Part shown: piece after piece, positions 15,627 to 23,625 of the stretch
How positions within the stretch are numbered: position 1 is the stretch's first letter
Layout of the letters: the number at the start of each line of letters is the position of its first letter
Assembly (NCBI GenBank): GCA_020634565.1
Contig: JACKBN010000007.1
Location: 124,001 to 188,000, forward strand
Direction: 5' to 3'
Length of the DNA: 64,000 nt
Origin: Ardenticatenaceae bacterium
GTDB lineage: Bacteria; Chloroflexota; Anaerolineae; Promineifilales; Promineifilaceae
Program-made: the position numbers and the translations under genes
Notes under the pieces: generated by a model
The model's database searches: none
Told to the model about the DNA's origin: nothing
What the model saw: the letters and a program-made list of their open reading frames with translations, nothing else

Positions 15627-16874
15627 ATGACCCAGCAAAAGATTTTTACAGGCAAAGCGCCCCACATTAGCATCGCCGACTGTAATGGAGATTTGGTGGT
15701 GCGAACCTGGGCAGAAACGGCCGTTTCCCTCTCCGGTGACAGCTTTGAAGTGACCGAAGGCGAGGAAAAAGTTTCCATCAGCAGCCAGCGGGCCCTCAAG
15801 CTCACCGTGCCCATTCACAGCAGCCTTTCCGTTAGTTATGTCAACGGCGATGTGGCGATTAAGTTACTGGAAGGGGATGTGAACCTGGTTGAAGTGAACG
15901 GTGATGTCGTTCTGCGCGGTGGCAGCAACGTGCACATCCAAACCCTCAACGCCGATCTTTCCGCCAAAAATTTGGACGGCGATCTGACCATCGACATGAT
16001 CAATGGGGATGCTTCGCTGCGCAACATTGGCAAATTGACCATTGAAACCATCCAGGGCGATCTTTCCGTGCGCAATGCCAACGGCGATGTGCATCTGCAT
16101 CAGGCACAGGGAGATGTGAGCCTGCGCACCGTTAACGGCAGCGTTACCGTGGAAAATGGCCAGCGCGACATTAACCTGCGCAATTTAGGCGGCATCACCT
16201 CCGTGCAGGGCATCCAGGGCGACATTCGGCTGTACGGCGGCCTAAGCGAGGGCGATCACAACTTCGCCGCTGAGCGCGATATCATCGTGCGCTGGCCCAT
16301 CACGTCGCCGCTGAATCTAACCGCCACGGCCCCCTCTATTAAAAACCGGCTGCCGCTGGAAAAAGAAACCGAGATGGAAGATACGCTGATTGGTCGCATT
16401 GGCGATGGCGAAACAAACGCTACCTTTACGGCAAACGGCCGTATCATCATCAAGGATGGTGATATTGTGGATCCCAAATGGCAGGATGACGCTGAAGGGT
16501 TCGAAACAGACTTTGATTTCGATTTCGCCAATTTTGGCAGCCAAATCTCTCAGCAAATTAACGATCACGTCTCCCAAATCAGCCAAAAGCTGGAAACCAC
16601 GCTTGGACCAGAATTCACCCAGCGCATGGCAGAAAAGATTTCCAGAAAGGTAGAAGTCGCTACGGCCAAAGCAGAAAAAGCCGCCGAGCGGGCGCGGCAG
16701 CGTGCCGAACGGCAGCAGCGCTACGGCGTACGCGTTTCGCGCACCGCAGCGCCCACGCCCGAACCCAAGCAAAAAGCCAGCAGCGAAGAGCAGCTCAAAA
16801 TTTTGAAGATGGTTGAACAGGGCATTATTTCCCCCAACGAGGCAGCCACGCTGCTGGAAGCGCTGGAGAAATAA
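15627..16874 (+). CDS. DUF4097 beta-solenoid with C-terminal SHOCT-like helices
   Basis: Of 415 residues, roughly 1-260 form regular beta units of the NGDV type (VNGDVAIKLLEGDVNLVEVNGDVVLRGG and so on), a DUF4097 solenoid. Residues 300-370 are an amphipathic, probably coiled helix (QISQQINDHVSQISQKLE, then a Lys/Ala/Arg-rich stretch). The last 30 residues, EEQLKILKMVEQGIISPNEAATLLEALE, are the SHOCT-like pair. This is LiaX/YvlB-like architecture in reversed order (there the SHOCT-like domain is N-terminal). No signal peptide is visible. The ABC transporter begins 42 bases later, so the pair is probably coupled functionally. Confidence 0.75.
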   Translation: MTQQKIFTGKAPHISIADCNGDLVVRTWAETAVSLSGDSFEVTEGEEKVSISSQRALKLTVPIHSSLSVSYVNGDVAIKLLEGDVNLVEVNGDVVLRGGSNVHIQTLNADLSAKNLDGDLTIDMINGDASLRNIGKLTIETIQGDLSVRNANGDVHLHQAQGDVSLRTVNGSVTVENGQRDINLRNLGGITSVQGIQGDIRLYGGLSEGDHNFAAERDIIVRWPITSPLNLTATAPSIKNRLPLEKETEMEDTLIGRIGDGETNATFTANGRIIIKDGDIVDPKWQDDAEGFETDFDFDFANFGSQISQQINDHVSQISQKLETTLGPEFTQRMAEKISRKVEVATAKAEKAAERARQRAERQQRYGVRVSRTAAPTPEPKQKASSEEQLKILKMVEQGIISPNEAATLLEALEK

Positions 16875-16916
16875 GCCAGCTTAACCATTTGGCCCGAGCC
16901 AAAAACAGGAAATCTT

Positions 16917-17921
16917 ATGATCTTACCTGTCAAAATTCAGAATTTGCAGAAAACGTACAAAACCAAGAAGCGCCAGGGGCTGTTTAAGGCTTCTGTGCGC
17001 GAGGTCGAGGCGCTCAAAGGCGTCTCGTTGGAAATTCAACCGGGTGAGATTTTTGGCTTATTAGGGCCAAATGGTGCTGGCAAAACAACCTTGATCAAAT
17101 GCCTCACCACCCTGCTGCTGCCCAGCGGCGGCCGCGCCTGGATCAATGGCTTTGAGCTGACCAAGCAAGATGATGCCATCCGGGCGACCGTCGGCTGCAT
17201 GCTCATGGGTGAACGCGGCCTTTACTGGAAGCTGACCGGGCGCGAAAACCTGGTCTTTTTTGGCGCACTGTATCACCTGCCGCCAGCGGAGCGCGCCCGA
17301 CGGGCCGACACGATCATCGAGCGGCTGAATCTGGGCGAATTCGCAGACCGGCCCGTGGAAACCTACTCCTCCGGCCAAAAAATGAAGCTGGCGTTTGCCA
17401 AGGCGCTTATTAATGATGCGCCTCTGCTCATTTTGGATGAGCCTACCAATACGCTGGATTTGCCCTCAGCACGCGAGCTGCGGGCGATTGTGCGTGAGCT
17501 GAATCAGCAGGGCAAGACGGTAATCTACACCACGCACATCATGGCCGAGGCGGAGACATTGTGTAATCGCGTGGCCATCATCGACCGGGGTGAGGTAATT
17601 GCCGAGGGCACGGTGCCCGAGCTCAAAGAATCTATTGGGCGGGAAACGGTGATCAAGCTGGAAGGGGTGATTCCGATGCAGGCAAGTACGGCCGTTGCCA
17701 CCCTTAATGGCATCACCCGTTCCGCTATCAGCTCCGTCAATGGCCACAATCAACTGACCGTGGTGACGCCGAATCAGACGGCCGTTCTGCCTGAACTGAT
17801 CCAAATGCTCAGCGGGCACGGGGCTATCTTGCAAAAAATCACGCCAGAAGAGGTGACGCTGGAAGATGTGTTTATCGCCCACACCGGCCGTACTCTGGCG
17901 GAGGATACGGCGGAGAAGTAA
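16917..17921 (+). CDS. ABC-2 type transporter ATP-binding protein
   Basis: The 334-residue ATPase has Walker A GPNGAGKTT near residue 50, the signature YSSGQKMKLAFAKAL near 151, Walker B LLILDEPTNTLD near 171 and the H-loop TTHIMAEAE. A C-terminal extension of about 90 residues is usual for ABC-2 exporters of the DrrA/NatA group. It drives the two permeases encoded at 18000-18857 and 19360-20232. The ATG 16917 follows AGGAAATCTT. Substrate is unknown; neighbours suggest envelope lipids, peptides or an antimicrobial. Confidence 0.9.
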   Translation: MILPVKIQNLQKTYKTKKRQGLFKASVREVEALKGVSLEIQPGEIFGLLGPNGAGKTTLIKCLTTLLLPSGGRAWINGFELTKQDDAIRATVGCMLMGERGLYWKLTGRENLVFFGALYHLPPAERARRADTIIERLNLGEFADRPVETYSSGQKMKLAFAKALINDAPLLILDEPTNTLDLPSARELRAIVRELNQQGKTVIYTTHIMAEAETLCNRVAIIDRGEVIAEGTVPELKESIGRETVIKLEGVIPMQASTAVATLNGITRSAISSVNGHNQLTVVTPNQTAVLPELIQMLSGHGAILQKITPEEVTLEDVFIAHTGRTLAEDTAEK

Positions 17922-17924
17922 GAA

Positions 17925-17987
17925 GGTTTTCAGGTGTTCAAGTGGCCAGGTGCTTAAGTGAGCACTTGAATACTTGAACACTTAACC
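17925..17987. repeat. Intergenic inverted repeat built from TTCAAGTG words
   Basis: GGTTTTCAGGTGTTCAAGT (17925-17943) pairs imperfectly with ACTTGAACACTTAACC (17972-17987), and CAGGTGCT with AGCACTTG inside. The word TTCAAGTG/CACTTGAA recurs within both arms. It fills the gap between the ATPase and permease genes. Confidence 0.6.
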
Positions 17988-17999
17988 ACGCGAAAAATC

Positions 18000-18857
18000 A
18001 TGACAACGATTCAATACACACCCCCCACCTTTCGCCATAAACTTTCGGCCGCGCTGGCCGAAACGCGGCTGCGGCTGATCAACATCTCGCGCTATCCGGG
18101 GCAGTTGGTGATGGAATTCATCATTCCCATCGTGTTTGCCGCGATGCCGATGCTGCTGGGGCGGGCGACAGCCGGTGACCAGGCGGCGGCCAACTTTGCC
18201 GCCAACACGGGCACGGCCAACTATGTGGCCTACCTGCTCATCGGGGCCAACGTGTTCACGATTGTGTCGGGGGCGTTTTGGCACATCGCGTACTGGGTGC
18301 GCTTTGAGCAGGAGACGGGCACGCTGGAAGCGGTGTACGTCACGCCCACGTCCAGCCCGGTGCTGATTGCTGGGGTGGCTATGTACAGCGCCATACGGTC
18401 TACGGGAACGGCCGTTATCGCCTTCATGATTGGTTGTCTGGTATTCCGCGTCAATCCATTTCAGGGGGACATCATCCTGGCCTTACTGTTCCTCTTCGTC
18501 GGGCTGATTCCGCTGTACGGCATCGCCTTCATTTTTGGCGCGGTGGTGCTCAAAATCAAGGAATCCCAATCGGTGCTGAATCTGATGCAGTGGCTGGTAA
18601 GCTTTTTGATGGGCATCTTCTTCCCGGTGACAGCACTGCCACCGTTCTTGCGTTGGATTGCCCAGCTTTTCCCCCCAACCTGGATGGTGAACGGGGTGCG
18701 TTCGGCGCTGTTGGGCGTGGGCTTCTTTTTAGAAAACTGGTATTTGGATATGGCGGTGCTGTGGGCTTTTTTGCTGTTTGCGCCGCTGTTTGGCATTTGG
18801 GTTTTTAACCGCACAGAAGGTAATTTGCGGGGCAATCAAGGCATCGGGCAGTTTTAA
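18000..18857 (+). CDS. ABC-2 type permease (first)
   Basis: The 285-residue membrane protein has six predicted hydrophobic segments with the ABC-2 layout: a cytoplasmic N-terminus (FRHKLSAALAETRLRLINISRYPGQ), then FEQETGTLEAVYVTPTS after the second helix and FFPVTALPPFLRWIAQLFPPTW before the fifth. It would form half of the exporter channel with the product of 19360-20232, powered by the ATPase just upstream. No clear SD precedes the ATG at 18000. The gap upstream is an inverted repeat. Confidence 0.87.
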   Translation: MTTIQYTPPTFRHKLSAALAETRLRLINISRYPGQLVMEFIIPIVFAAMPMLLGRATAGDQAAANFAANTGTANYVAYLLIGANVFTIVSGAFWHIAYWVRFEQETGTLEAVYVTPTSSPVLIAGVAMYSAIRSTGTAVIAFMIGCLVFRVNPFQGDIILALLFLFVGLIPLYGIAFIFGAVVLKIKESQSVLNLMQWLVSFLMGIFFPVTALPPFLRWIAQLFPPTWMVNGVRSALLGVGFFLENWYLDMAVLWAFLLFAPLFGIWVFNRTEGNLRGNQGIGQF

Positions 18858-18873
18858 AAAACACGAGGAAGTT

Positions 18874-19293
18874 ATGAGCGAATCATTGAAATCGGTGGAA
18901 AAGCAGGTGTTGGTTTTACCGCAGGAAAAAGAGGTTTGGCAGCCAAAGGCCAGCAGCAATGAGATGATGATGCAGGTAGACACCGTCCGGTCGATGGCCA
19001 AGGCGGCTCCGGTGAAAATCGGCCGTCGGGCGCTGTTCTCCTGGCTGCGCATCTTTGTGCATAACCCGGGCGACGGCGAGCGCGTCAACCTGCGCATTCC
19101 AATTCCCATTCCGCTGGTGGGGCTGCTGCTGCCCTCGCAGCCACCAATGAACCAGGCGCTGCGCCTGCGCAACATGATGGTCGAGAGTGACGATCCGGCC
19201 AAAACGTTGGAAACCTACCTGGATTCGCTCATGGCAGTGGAGTTCATCCGCGTGCAGGATGATGACGAGCTGGTAATTATTGGGTTGGATTAA
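18874..19293 (+). CDS. Unknown protein with divergent WxRVRV-type domain, inside the ABC operon
   Basis: The 139-residue product has no signal peptide. After a polar N-terminus it reads FSWLRIFVHNPGDGERVNLRIPIPIPLVGLL and ends FIRVQDDDELVIIGLD. The W-hydrophobic-R start, the VNxxIP strand and the acidic DDDE-hydrophobic end match the C-terminal domain of the SHOCT-like proteins at 15083 and 21380, so it is probably a third, divergent paralogue without the helix pair. The match is by eye. It has GAGGAA upstream of the ATG at 18874 and lies 16 bases after the first permease, so it is an integral part of the operon. Confidence 0.6.
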   Translation: MSESLKSVEKQVLVLPQEKEVWQPKASSNEMMMQVDTVRSMAKAAPVKIGRRALFSWLRIFVHNPGDGERVNLRIPIPIPLVGLLLPSQPPMNQALRLRNMMVESDDPAKTLETYLDSLMAVEFIRVQDDDELVIIGLD

Positions 19294-19300
19294 TTCATTG

Positions 19301-19345
19301 CCACAGAGGGCACAGAGGTTTTGAAAAACATTTATCTCTGTGCGT
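19301..19345. repeat. CACAGAG-type dispersed repeat
   Basis: CCACAGAGGGCACAGAG (19301-19317) faces ATCTCTGTG further on, with an A/T-rich centre. It resembles the repeat copies at 34998 and 42884. Confidence 0.5.
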
Positions 19346-19359
19346 ATGAGGATTTTTTG

Positions 19360-20232
19360 ATGACGGCCGTTCCCCAGCATAAAAAAGAACCGTACGAGCG
19401 CTTATCTGAACCGATGGCCACGCTGAGCGCGTTTGCCGCCATGGTCAAGAAAGAGTTCATCATCCAGCTGCGCTACCCGGTGGAATTTGTCGCCAGCTTT
19501 GCCCAGATCTTCCTCATTGTGCTGGTGCTGACGCTGGCAGGGCTTATGTTTGCCCCAGATGGCGTACAGAGTGAATCGGATAGCGAGATTACCGGCCTGG
19601 TGGTGTATGGCTTTGTGCTTTTCATTTATCTGTCCGATACGTTGTGGAGCGTGGGCTTTAACGTGCGGCGTGAGCAAAAACAGGGCACGCTGGAGCAGCT
19701 TTACATGAGTCCGGCGTCTAAATTTGCGGCGCTGGCTTCACGCGTGGCGCTGACGCTGCTGTGGACAGGGCTGCTTTCCATTGGTGCGGCCGTTCTCATG
19801 AGCTCCTTGTTGGGTGACCTGCCCTTCAACAATGGGCCACTGGCCGTGTACATTTTGCTCATGACGCTTTCTGGCACTTTTGGCACGGGCTTTGCCTTTG
19901 CGGCCCTCACCCTACGCATTAAAGAAGCGGCAAATACGGCCGTAAACTTGCTGCAATTCGGTTTTATGGTATTTTGCGCCCCATTCTTTCCCTTTGCGGC
20001 ACTGCCGGAACCGATGTTGTGGATTGCCAAGGCAATTCCGTTGTCTTATGGCGTGGATGCATTTCGCTCCACTTTAATGGGATATCCAAATGGATTCCCC
20101 GAACTGGCGCCGATTGGTGTAGAATTAGGCATTGTAACGCTCTTTGGTGTTGCCATGCCTCTGTTGGGCTTCTGGCTGTACCGCCAGGCAGAAAATATGG
20201 CCCGACGCAGAGGGAGTTTGTCGGAATATTGA
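19360..20232 (+). CDS. ABC-2 type permease (second)
   Basis: The product of about 290 residues has six hydrophobic segments and the ABC-2 pattern: MVKKEFIIQLRYPVEF at the N-terminus, REQKQGTLEQLYMSPAS after helix 2, and FGFMVFCAPFFPFAALPEPMLWIAKAIPLSYGVDAFR near the end. It pairs with the permease at 18000. The ATG at 19360 was chosen over an upstream TTG at 19321 because TGAGG lies eight bases before it and the extra residues come from a repeat. A palindromic gap follows before the acetyltransferase gene. Confidence 0.87.
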   Translation: MTAVPQHKKEPYERLSEPMATLSAFAAMVKKEFIIQLRYPVEFVASFAQIFLIVLVLTLAGLMFAPDGVQSESDSEITGLVVYGFVLFIYLSDTLWSVGFNVRREQKQGTLEQLYMSPASKFAALASRVALTLLWTGLLSIGAAVLMSSLLGDLPFNNGPLAVYILLMTLSGTFGTGFAFAALTLRIKEAANTAVNLLQFGFMVFCAPFFPFAALPEPMLWIAKAIPLSYGVDAFRSTLMGYPNGFPELAPIGVELGIVTLFGVAMPLLGFWLYRQAENMARRRGSLSEY

Positions 20233-20300
20233 GTTTGCGAGTAACTGGGTGGCAAGTCCGTCTTTTGCTGGCAAGCTTGCAGACCCATACACTCGCAAAC
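20233..20300. repeat. Intergenic inverted repeat
   Basis: GTTTGCGAGT (20233-20242) and ACTCGCAAAC (20291-20300) pair perfectly, with TGGGT/ACCCA (20246-20250, 20283-20287) nested inside. It starts on the last base of the permease stop and ends just before the next ATG. No T tract follows. Confidence 0.65.
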
Positions 20301-20304
20301 GTCT

Positions 20305-21297
20305 ATGATTGTAACCGCGCCCTCGCAAGACCAATCGAAAAATGGACTTCGGCCCATCAACCTAAATACCGATATTCCGGGCATTTTAAGACTGCTGGAA
20401 TTGGTATTTGGGGCCTCCCTCAGAGCGGAGGGACGGCCGATTATTGCCAGCAATGAATTGGCGGCGCAATCACCCGCCATTTTGTGGCGACTGAGCCCAG
20501 CGGCGGCCAAGCTTTCATTGGGCTTTGTCTGGGAAGCAGACGGCCGTATCGTTGGCAATGTCACGGTTTTAACAACCGAATTGCCTGGGCGATACCTGGT
20601 GGTCAACGTGGCGGTCCATCCTGACCACCGGCGGCAGGGCATTGCCCGCCTGCTGATGCAGCAGGTAGAAAATCTGGTGCGGCAGCGAGGTGGCCATCAG
20701 ATTTTGTTGCAGGTGGTTAAGCAAAACAGCGCCGCCGTTGAACTTTACAATTCACTCAATTACACCACGATTGGCAGCATGACCAACTGGGCCACGTCTG
20801 TGTCCCGGCTGCGGCGGCTGGAGCTGAATGTAGAAAGCGTCCGCCCGCCCATTCGGGAGCTAAAACGCCAGGAATGGCGCGCCGCTTATGCGCTAGATTG
20901 CCAGGTGTTGGACGCCGATTTGCAATGGCCAGAGCCGCTTAAATCGGATGTTTACAAAACCGGCTTTTGGCCACGCGTCGTTAATTTCTTAAACGGCCGT
21001 CAGGCGGAAACGTGGGTCATGCATGACGAGGCCAGCCGACAGTTAGCTGGCCTGGCGCGAATTGAATCCGAGTGGGGCCGCTCTCATCAGCTGACGCTGC
21101 GGGTACATCCCACGTGGCAAGGTCGGTTGGAACGGCCGTTGCTGGCCAAACTGATTCGTCGCCTGCAAAGCATGTCACGCCGCAACGTGCAGATTGATCA
21201 TCCAGACAACGATGAGCTGGTGAACGCGCTGCTGCAAGAGGCAAACTTCCAACCCAGGCGCACGCTAACTCACATGCGGTTGGATTTAACAAGGTAG
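20305..21297 (+). CDS. GNAT N-acetyltransferase, probably double-domain
   Basis: The 330-residue product has one clear GNAT domain: VNVAVHPDHRRQGIARLLM is the acetyl-CoA-binding motif A (near residue 100) and QVVKQNSAAVELYNSLNY is motif B. The second half (about 185-330) has the length and strand pattern of another GNAT domain (SHQLTLRVHPTWQGRLERPLLAKL) but lacks a recognisable Q/RxxGxG/A loop, so it is probably inactive. Substrate is unknown. No SD is visible before the ATG at 20305. Confidence 0.75.
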   Translation: MIVTAPSQDQSKNGLRPINLNTDIPGILRLLELVFGASLRAEGRPIIASNELAAQSPAILWRLSPAAAKLSLGFVWEADGRIVGNVTVLTTELPGRYLVVNVAVHPDHRRQGIARLLMQQVENLVRQRGGHQILLQVVKQNSAAVELYNSLNYTTIGSMTNWATSVSRLRRLELNVESVRPPIRELKRQEWRAAYALDCQVLDADLQWPEPLKSDVYKTGFWPRVVNFLNGRQAETWVMHDEASRQLAGLARIESEWGRSHQLTLRVHPTWQGRLERPLLAKLIRRLQSMSRRNVQIDHPDNDELVNALLQEANFQPRRTLTHMRLDLTR

Positions 21298-21304
21298 CAA
21301 GGGG

Positions 21305-21357
21305 CAAGTATGCAAGTGGCAAGTTTTTATTTGCATACACGCAAACTTGCATACTTG
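21305..21357. repeat. Intergenic inverted repeat with 13-bp arms
   Basis: CAAGTATGCAAGT (21305-21317) and ACTTGCATACTTG (21345-21357) pair perfectly; the word GGCAAGT recurs next to them. The loop is 27 bases. It lies between the GNAT gene and SHOCT-like paralogue B. Confidence 0.7.
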
Positions 21358-21379
21358 AACATATTCAAAGAGGACAATC

Positions 21380-21763
21380 ATGGCATCCGCAGAAGAACGT
21401 ATGCAAATTTTAAAAATGATCGAAGAAGGCAAGATCAGCGCCGCCGATGGCGCGGAACTGCTGCGCGCCCTGGGCAAAGAGAAAAGCAGCGCGCCATCCA
21501 TGCCGCTGAAAGGTGGAGCCAGCAATCCGCGCTGGTTCCGTGTGCGCGTGACAGACACCTTTAGCGGCCGTAACAAGGTCAACGTCAACATTCCCTTCGG
21601 TCTGGTGAACGTGGGGCTAAAAATGGGCGCACGCTTTGTGCCAGACATGGAAGACGGCAAGCTGCAAGAAATGATGGCCGCTATTCGCAGCGGGCAACAA
21701 GGCAAAGTCATCGACGTCACCGATGATGAAACGGGCGAGCGCGTCGAGATTTTTGTGGAGTAA
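21380..21763 (+). CDS. SHOCT-like / WxRVRV-domain protein (paralogue B)
   Basis: The 127-residue product has the SHOCT-like helix pair EERMQILKMIEEGKISAADG (residues 4-23) and a C-terminal domain beginning PRWFRVRVTDTFSGRNKVNV and ending VIDVTDDETGERVEIFVE. It is a clear paralogue of 15083-15523 with a shorter linker. The ATG at 21380 has AGAGGACA upstream. It closes the cluster that begins at 13727; the 2H phosphoesterase gene follows after 13 bases. Confidence 0.78.
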   Translation: MASAEERMQILKMIEEGKISAADGAELLRALGKEKSSAPSMPLKGGASNPRWFRVRVTDTFSGRNKVNVNIPFGLVNVGLKMGARFVPDMEDGKLQEMMAAIRSGQQGKVIDVTDDETGERVEIFVE

Positions 21764-21776
21764 AAATTAGTCCGTT

Positions 21777-22313
21777 ATGCACGGGGTCGTTTCAGTTTTA
21801 GAGGAGCCACATCTAGGCCAGGTATATCAGCTTTGGGCCGAGATGAATCGTCAATTCGGGGTGGGCAGTCCAGAAGCAACGGCCGTTCCCCACTTTAGCT
21901 ACCACGTGGCCCCTACCTATGACATTGAGAAATTGAAGGCGGTTTTGGCAGAAACGGCCGTATCCACCCCACCCTTCACCGTTAAAACCACGGGCATCGG
22001 CATCTTCCCCGGTGAACTGCCCGTTTTGTATATCCCCGTTGCCCGTTCGCCAAAATTACAGGCGCTGCACACAGCTTTGTGGCCCAAACTGCAAGCCGTG
22101 GCACAGGAATCGCTTGATTACTACAACCCCACCAACTGGTTTCCCCACATCACCCTGGGCCACAATGACATTACCCCCGCGCAGTTAGGGCCGATTGTCA
22201 CCTGGCTCAATCGTCAATTCCTCGCCTGGGACGTCCAAGTGAGCAATTTCACCCTCCTCCACGACAACGGCGAACGCCACGTGACCTTACACCGGGCAGA
22301 GCTAGCAGGCTAA
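21777..22313 (+). CDS. 2'-5' RNA ligase / 2H phosphoesterase family protein
   Basis: The 178-residue product fits the 2H fold, in which two histidine motifs about 80 residues apart form the active site. The second, FPHITLGH, is canonical (HxT); the first appears as PHFSYHVAP (HxS). Members cleave cyclic or 2'-5' phosphodiesters in RNA or nucleotides; the real substrate cannot be inferred. It is 13 bases after the SHOCT-like gene and without a clear SD, so it may be coupled to it. Confidence 0.75.
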   Translation: MHGVVSVLEEPHLGQVYQLWAEMNRQFGVGSPEATAVPHFSYHVAPTYDIEKLKAVLAETAVSTPPFTVKTTGIGIFPGELPVLYIPVARSPKLQALHTALWPKLQAVAQESLDYYNPTNWFPHITLGHNDITPAQLGPIVTWLNRQFLAWDVQVSNFTLLHDNGERHVTLHRAELAG

Positions 22314-22333
22314 ACCAAAACCAAAAAATCAAG

Positions 22334-22339
22334 TAGAAT
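22334..22339 (+). promoter_or_regulatory. -10 box of a leaderless transcript
   Basis: TAGAAT is followed by seven bases and the ATG at 22347, with no SD between. No good -35 is visible at the expected distance. Confidence 0.45.
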
Positions 22340-22346
22340 ACGCGGC

Positions 22347-22997
22347 ATGGACGATATTTCTCATCCGTTTGACGCGGAAACCTGGGCACAGCTGCCTGAA
22401 TTGCTGGAAAACCTGCCGGAACCAGTGCACATCATCATGTGGGGTGATCCGGCAGAGAGCGTGGCTGAAAAGGAAACGGCCGTTCTCCTGCAAAGCCTCA
22501 CCGAGCGATTTAGCCAACTCTCCACCCAAACCTTGCCCCGACGCATTAACTACGATTTTTACCCCGTGCTGGGTGTGATGGGTGGCCCCGCCGACGATTG
22601 GCACGATTTTGGCGTGCGGCTCATCGGCTTGCCCAATGGTTTTGCCATGACTTCGTTTATTACGGCCGTTCAAGCCGTCTCGTTTCGGGGGATGACGCTA
22701 GAGGCAATGACCCGCATCAAGCTGAAGCAGCTCAGCAAGCCAGTTAACATCGAGCTGTTCAGCGCGGCGGACAATGAAGCAGGCGCGCTCATGGCCCAGC
22801 CCTTGTTCAACATGGCGGTGGTAAACGAGCACATTCGCACCTTTTTTGTGATGGCCGATCAGTTCCCAACGGCCGTTGACCGGTACTCGCTCAATTATTT
22901 GCCCCATATGGTGCTTAACGGCCGAGTTCACATGGAAGGTGTGGTAGACGAAGCGGAAATTCTCAAGCAGATTGCCATTGCTGTGAAAAGCAGCTAA
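22347..22997 (+). CDS. Tandem thioredoxin-fold protein without CXXC
   Basis: The 216-residue product resembles the protein-disulfide-oxidoreductase/AhpF N-domain layout of two thioredoxin folds. The second half runs LSKPVNIELFSAADNEAGAL, AVVNEHIRTFFVMADQFPTA, then YSLNYLPHMVLNG, with the cis-proline of the fold (LPH). Where active members have CxxC after the first strand, this one has SAADNEAG, so it has no redox centre. It may be a binding or scaffold protein. The -10 box ends seven bases before the ATG, suggesting a leaderless mRNA. It converges on the acetyltransferase at 23066. Confidence 0.6.
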   Translation: MDDISHPFDAETWAQLPELLENLPEPVHIIMWGDPAESVAEKETAVLLQSLTERFSQLSTQTLPRRINYDFYPVLGVMGGPADDWHDFGVRLIGLPNGFAMTSFITAVQAVSFRGMTLEAMTRIKLKQLSKPVNIELFSAADNEAGALMAQPLFNMAVVNEHIRTFFVMADQFPTAVDRYSLNYLPHMVLNGRVHMEGVVDEAEILKQIAIAVKSS

Positions 22998-23000
22998 CTC

Positions 23001-23056
23001 ATTTTCCCGGAAATTATGCTATTGAAAGCTCCCACTTGAAAAATTTCCGGGAAAAT
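23001..23056. terminator. 15-bp-arm hairpin between convergent genes
   Basis: ATTTTCCCGGAAATT (23001-23015) pairs perfectly with AATTTCCGGGAAAAT (23042-23056). It sits between convergent genes, so it may end transcripts from both sides. The half CACTTGAA-A-TTTCCGGG is shared with the element at 23567-23618. Confidence 0.6.
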
Positions 23057-23065
23057 CTTGTGACC

Positions 23066-23551
23066 CTACCCCAGCCATTTGTACATCACCAACGCATCCA
23101 CAAACCCCTGGCGGGGATGTTGAAACGCTCTGGGCAACCGCCCCACAATCTCGAAGCCCAATTTTTGCCACAAGCGCACAGCGCCCTCATTGGTAGAAGC
23201 CACAAAATTGAATTGCATCGCCTTGTAACCCAACTCAACCGCCACTTGCTGCGAATGCTCACACATCTCTGTGGCTAGTCCACGACCCCGCGCTGAGCCA
23301 GCGACCATGTAACCACAGTTGCAAACGTGACTGCCCGGCCCAGCCTGGTTGGTTTTGATGTAGTAGGTGGCCAAAATACGGCCGTCTTCCTCCACCACAA
23401 ACGTCTGACGCGGGGCATGCAGCCAAAGCTGCCGCGCCTCGTCCTGGCTGGTATCGCGCGGGTAAGCATACGTCTCACCGGCCCTCACAATTTCTTGAAA
23501 GATAGGCCAGATACCCGCAAAATCTTGTTCAGTTGCTTCGCGAATGATCAT
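23066..23551 (-). CDS. GNAT N-acetyltransferase
   Basis: The product of about 161 residues is a compact GNAT enzyme of the phosphinothricin/L-amino-acid acetyltransferase type. It has MIIREATEQDFAGIWPIFQE, the Y-N-C strand (SHVCNCGYMV), the acetyl-CoA loop ARGRGLA and NFVASTNEGAVRLWQKLGF. It probably acetylates a small amine or amino acid analogue. The start is the ATG at 23551, because upstream sequence is a hairpin and not coding. No good SD is seen. It is bracketed by two related palindromes. Confidence 0.82.
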   Translation of the reverse strand: MIIREATEQDFAGIWPIFQEIVRAGETYAYPRDTSQDEARQLWLHAPRQTFVVEEDGRILATYYIKTNQAGPGSHVCNCGYMVAGSARGRGLATEMCEHSQQVAVELGYKAMQFNFVASTNEGAVRLWQKLGFEIVGRLPRAFQHPRQGFVDALVMYKWLG

Positions 23552-23566
23552 GGGAGATAAGACTAT

Positions 23567-23618
23567 TTCCCCGGAAACTGCTCCAGAAGAAGTTTTCACT
23601 TGAACAGTTTCCGGGGAA
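23567..23618. repeat. 14-bp-arm hairpin, sister of 23001-23056
   Basis: TTCCCCGGAAACTG (23567-23580) pairs perfectly with CAGTTTCCGGGGAA (23605-23618). The TTTCCCCGG start and the CACTTGAACAGTTTCCGGGG end closely follow the element on the other side of the acetyltransferase gene. Confidence 0.65.
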
Positions 23619-23625
23619 TGGGAAA

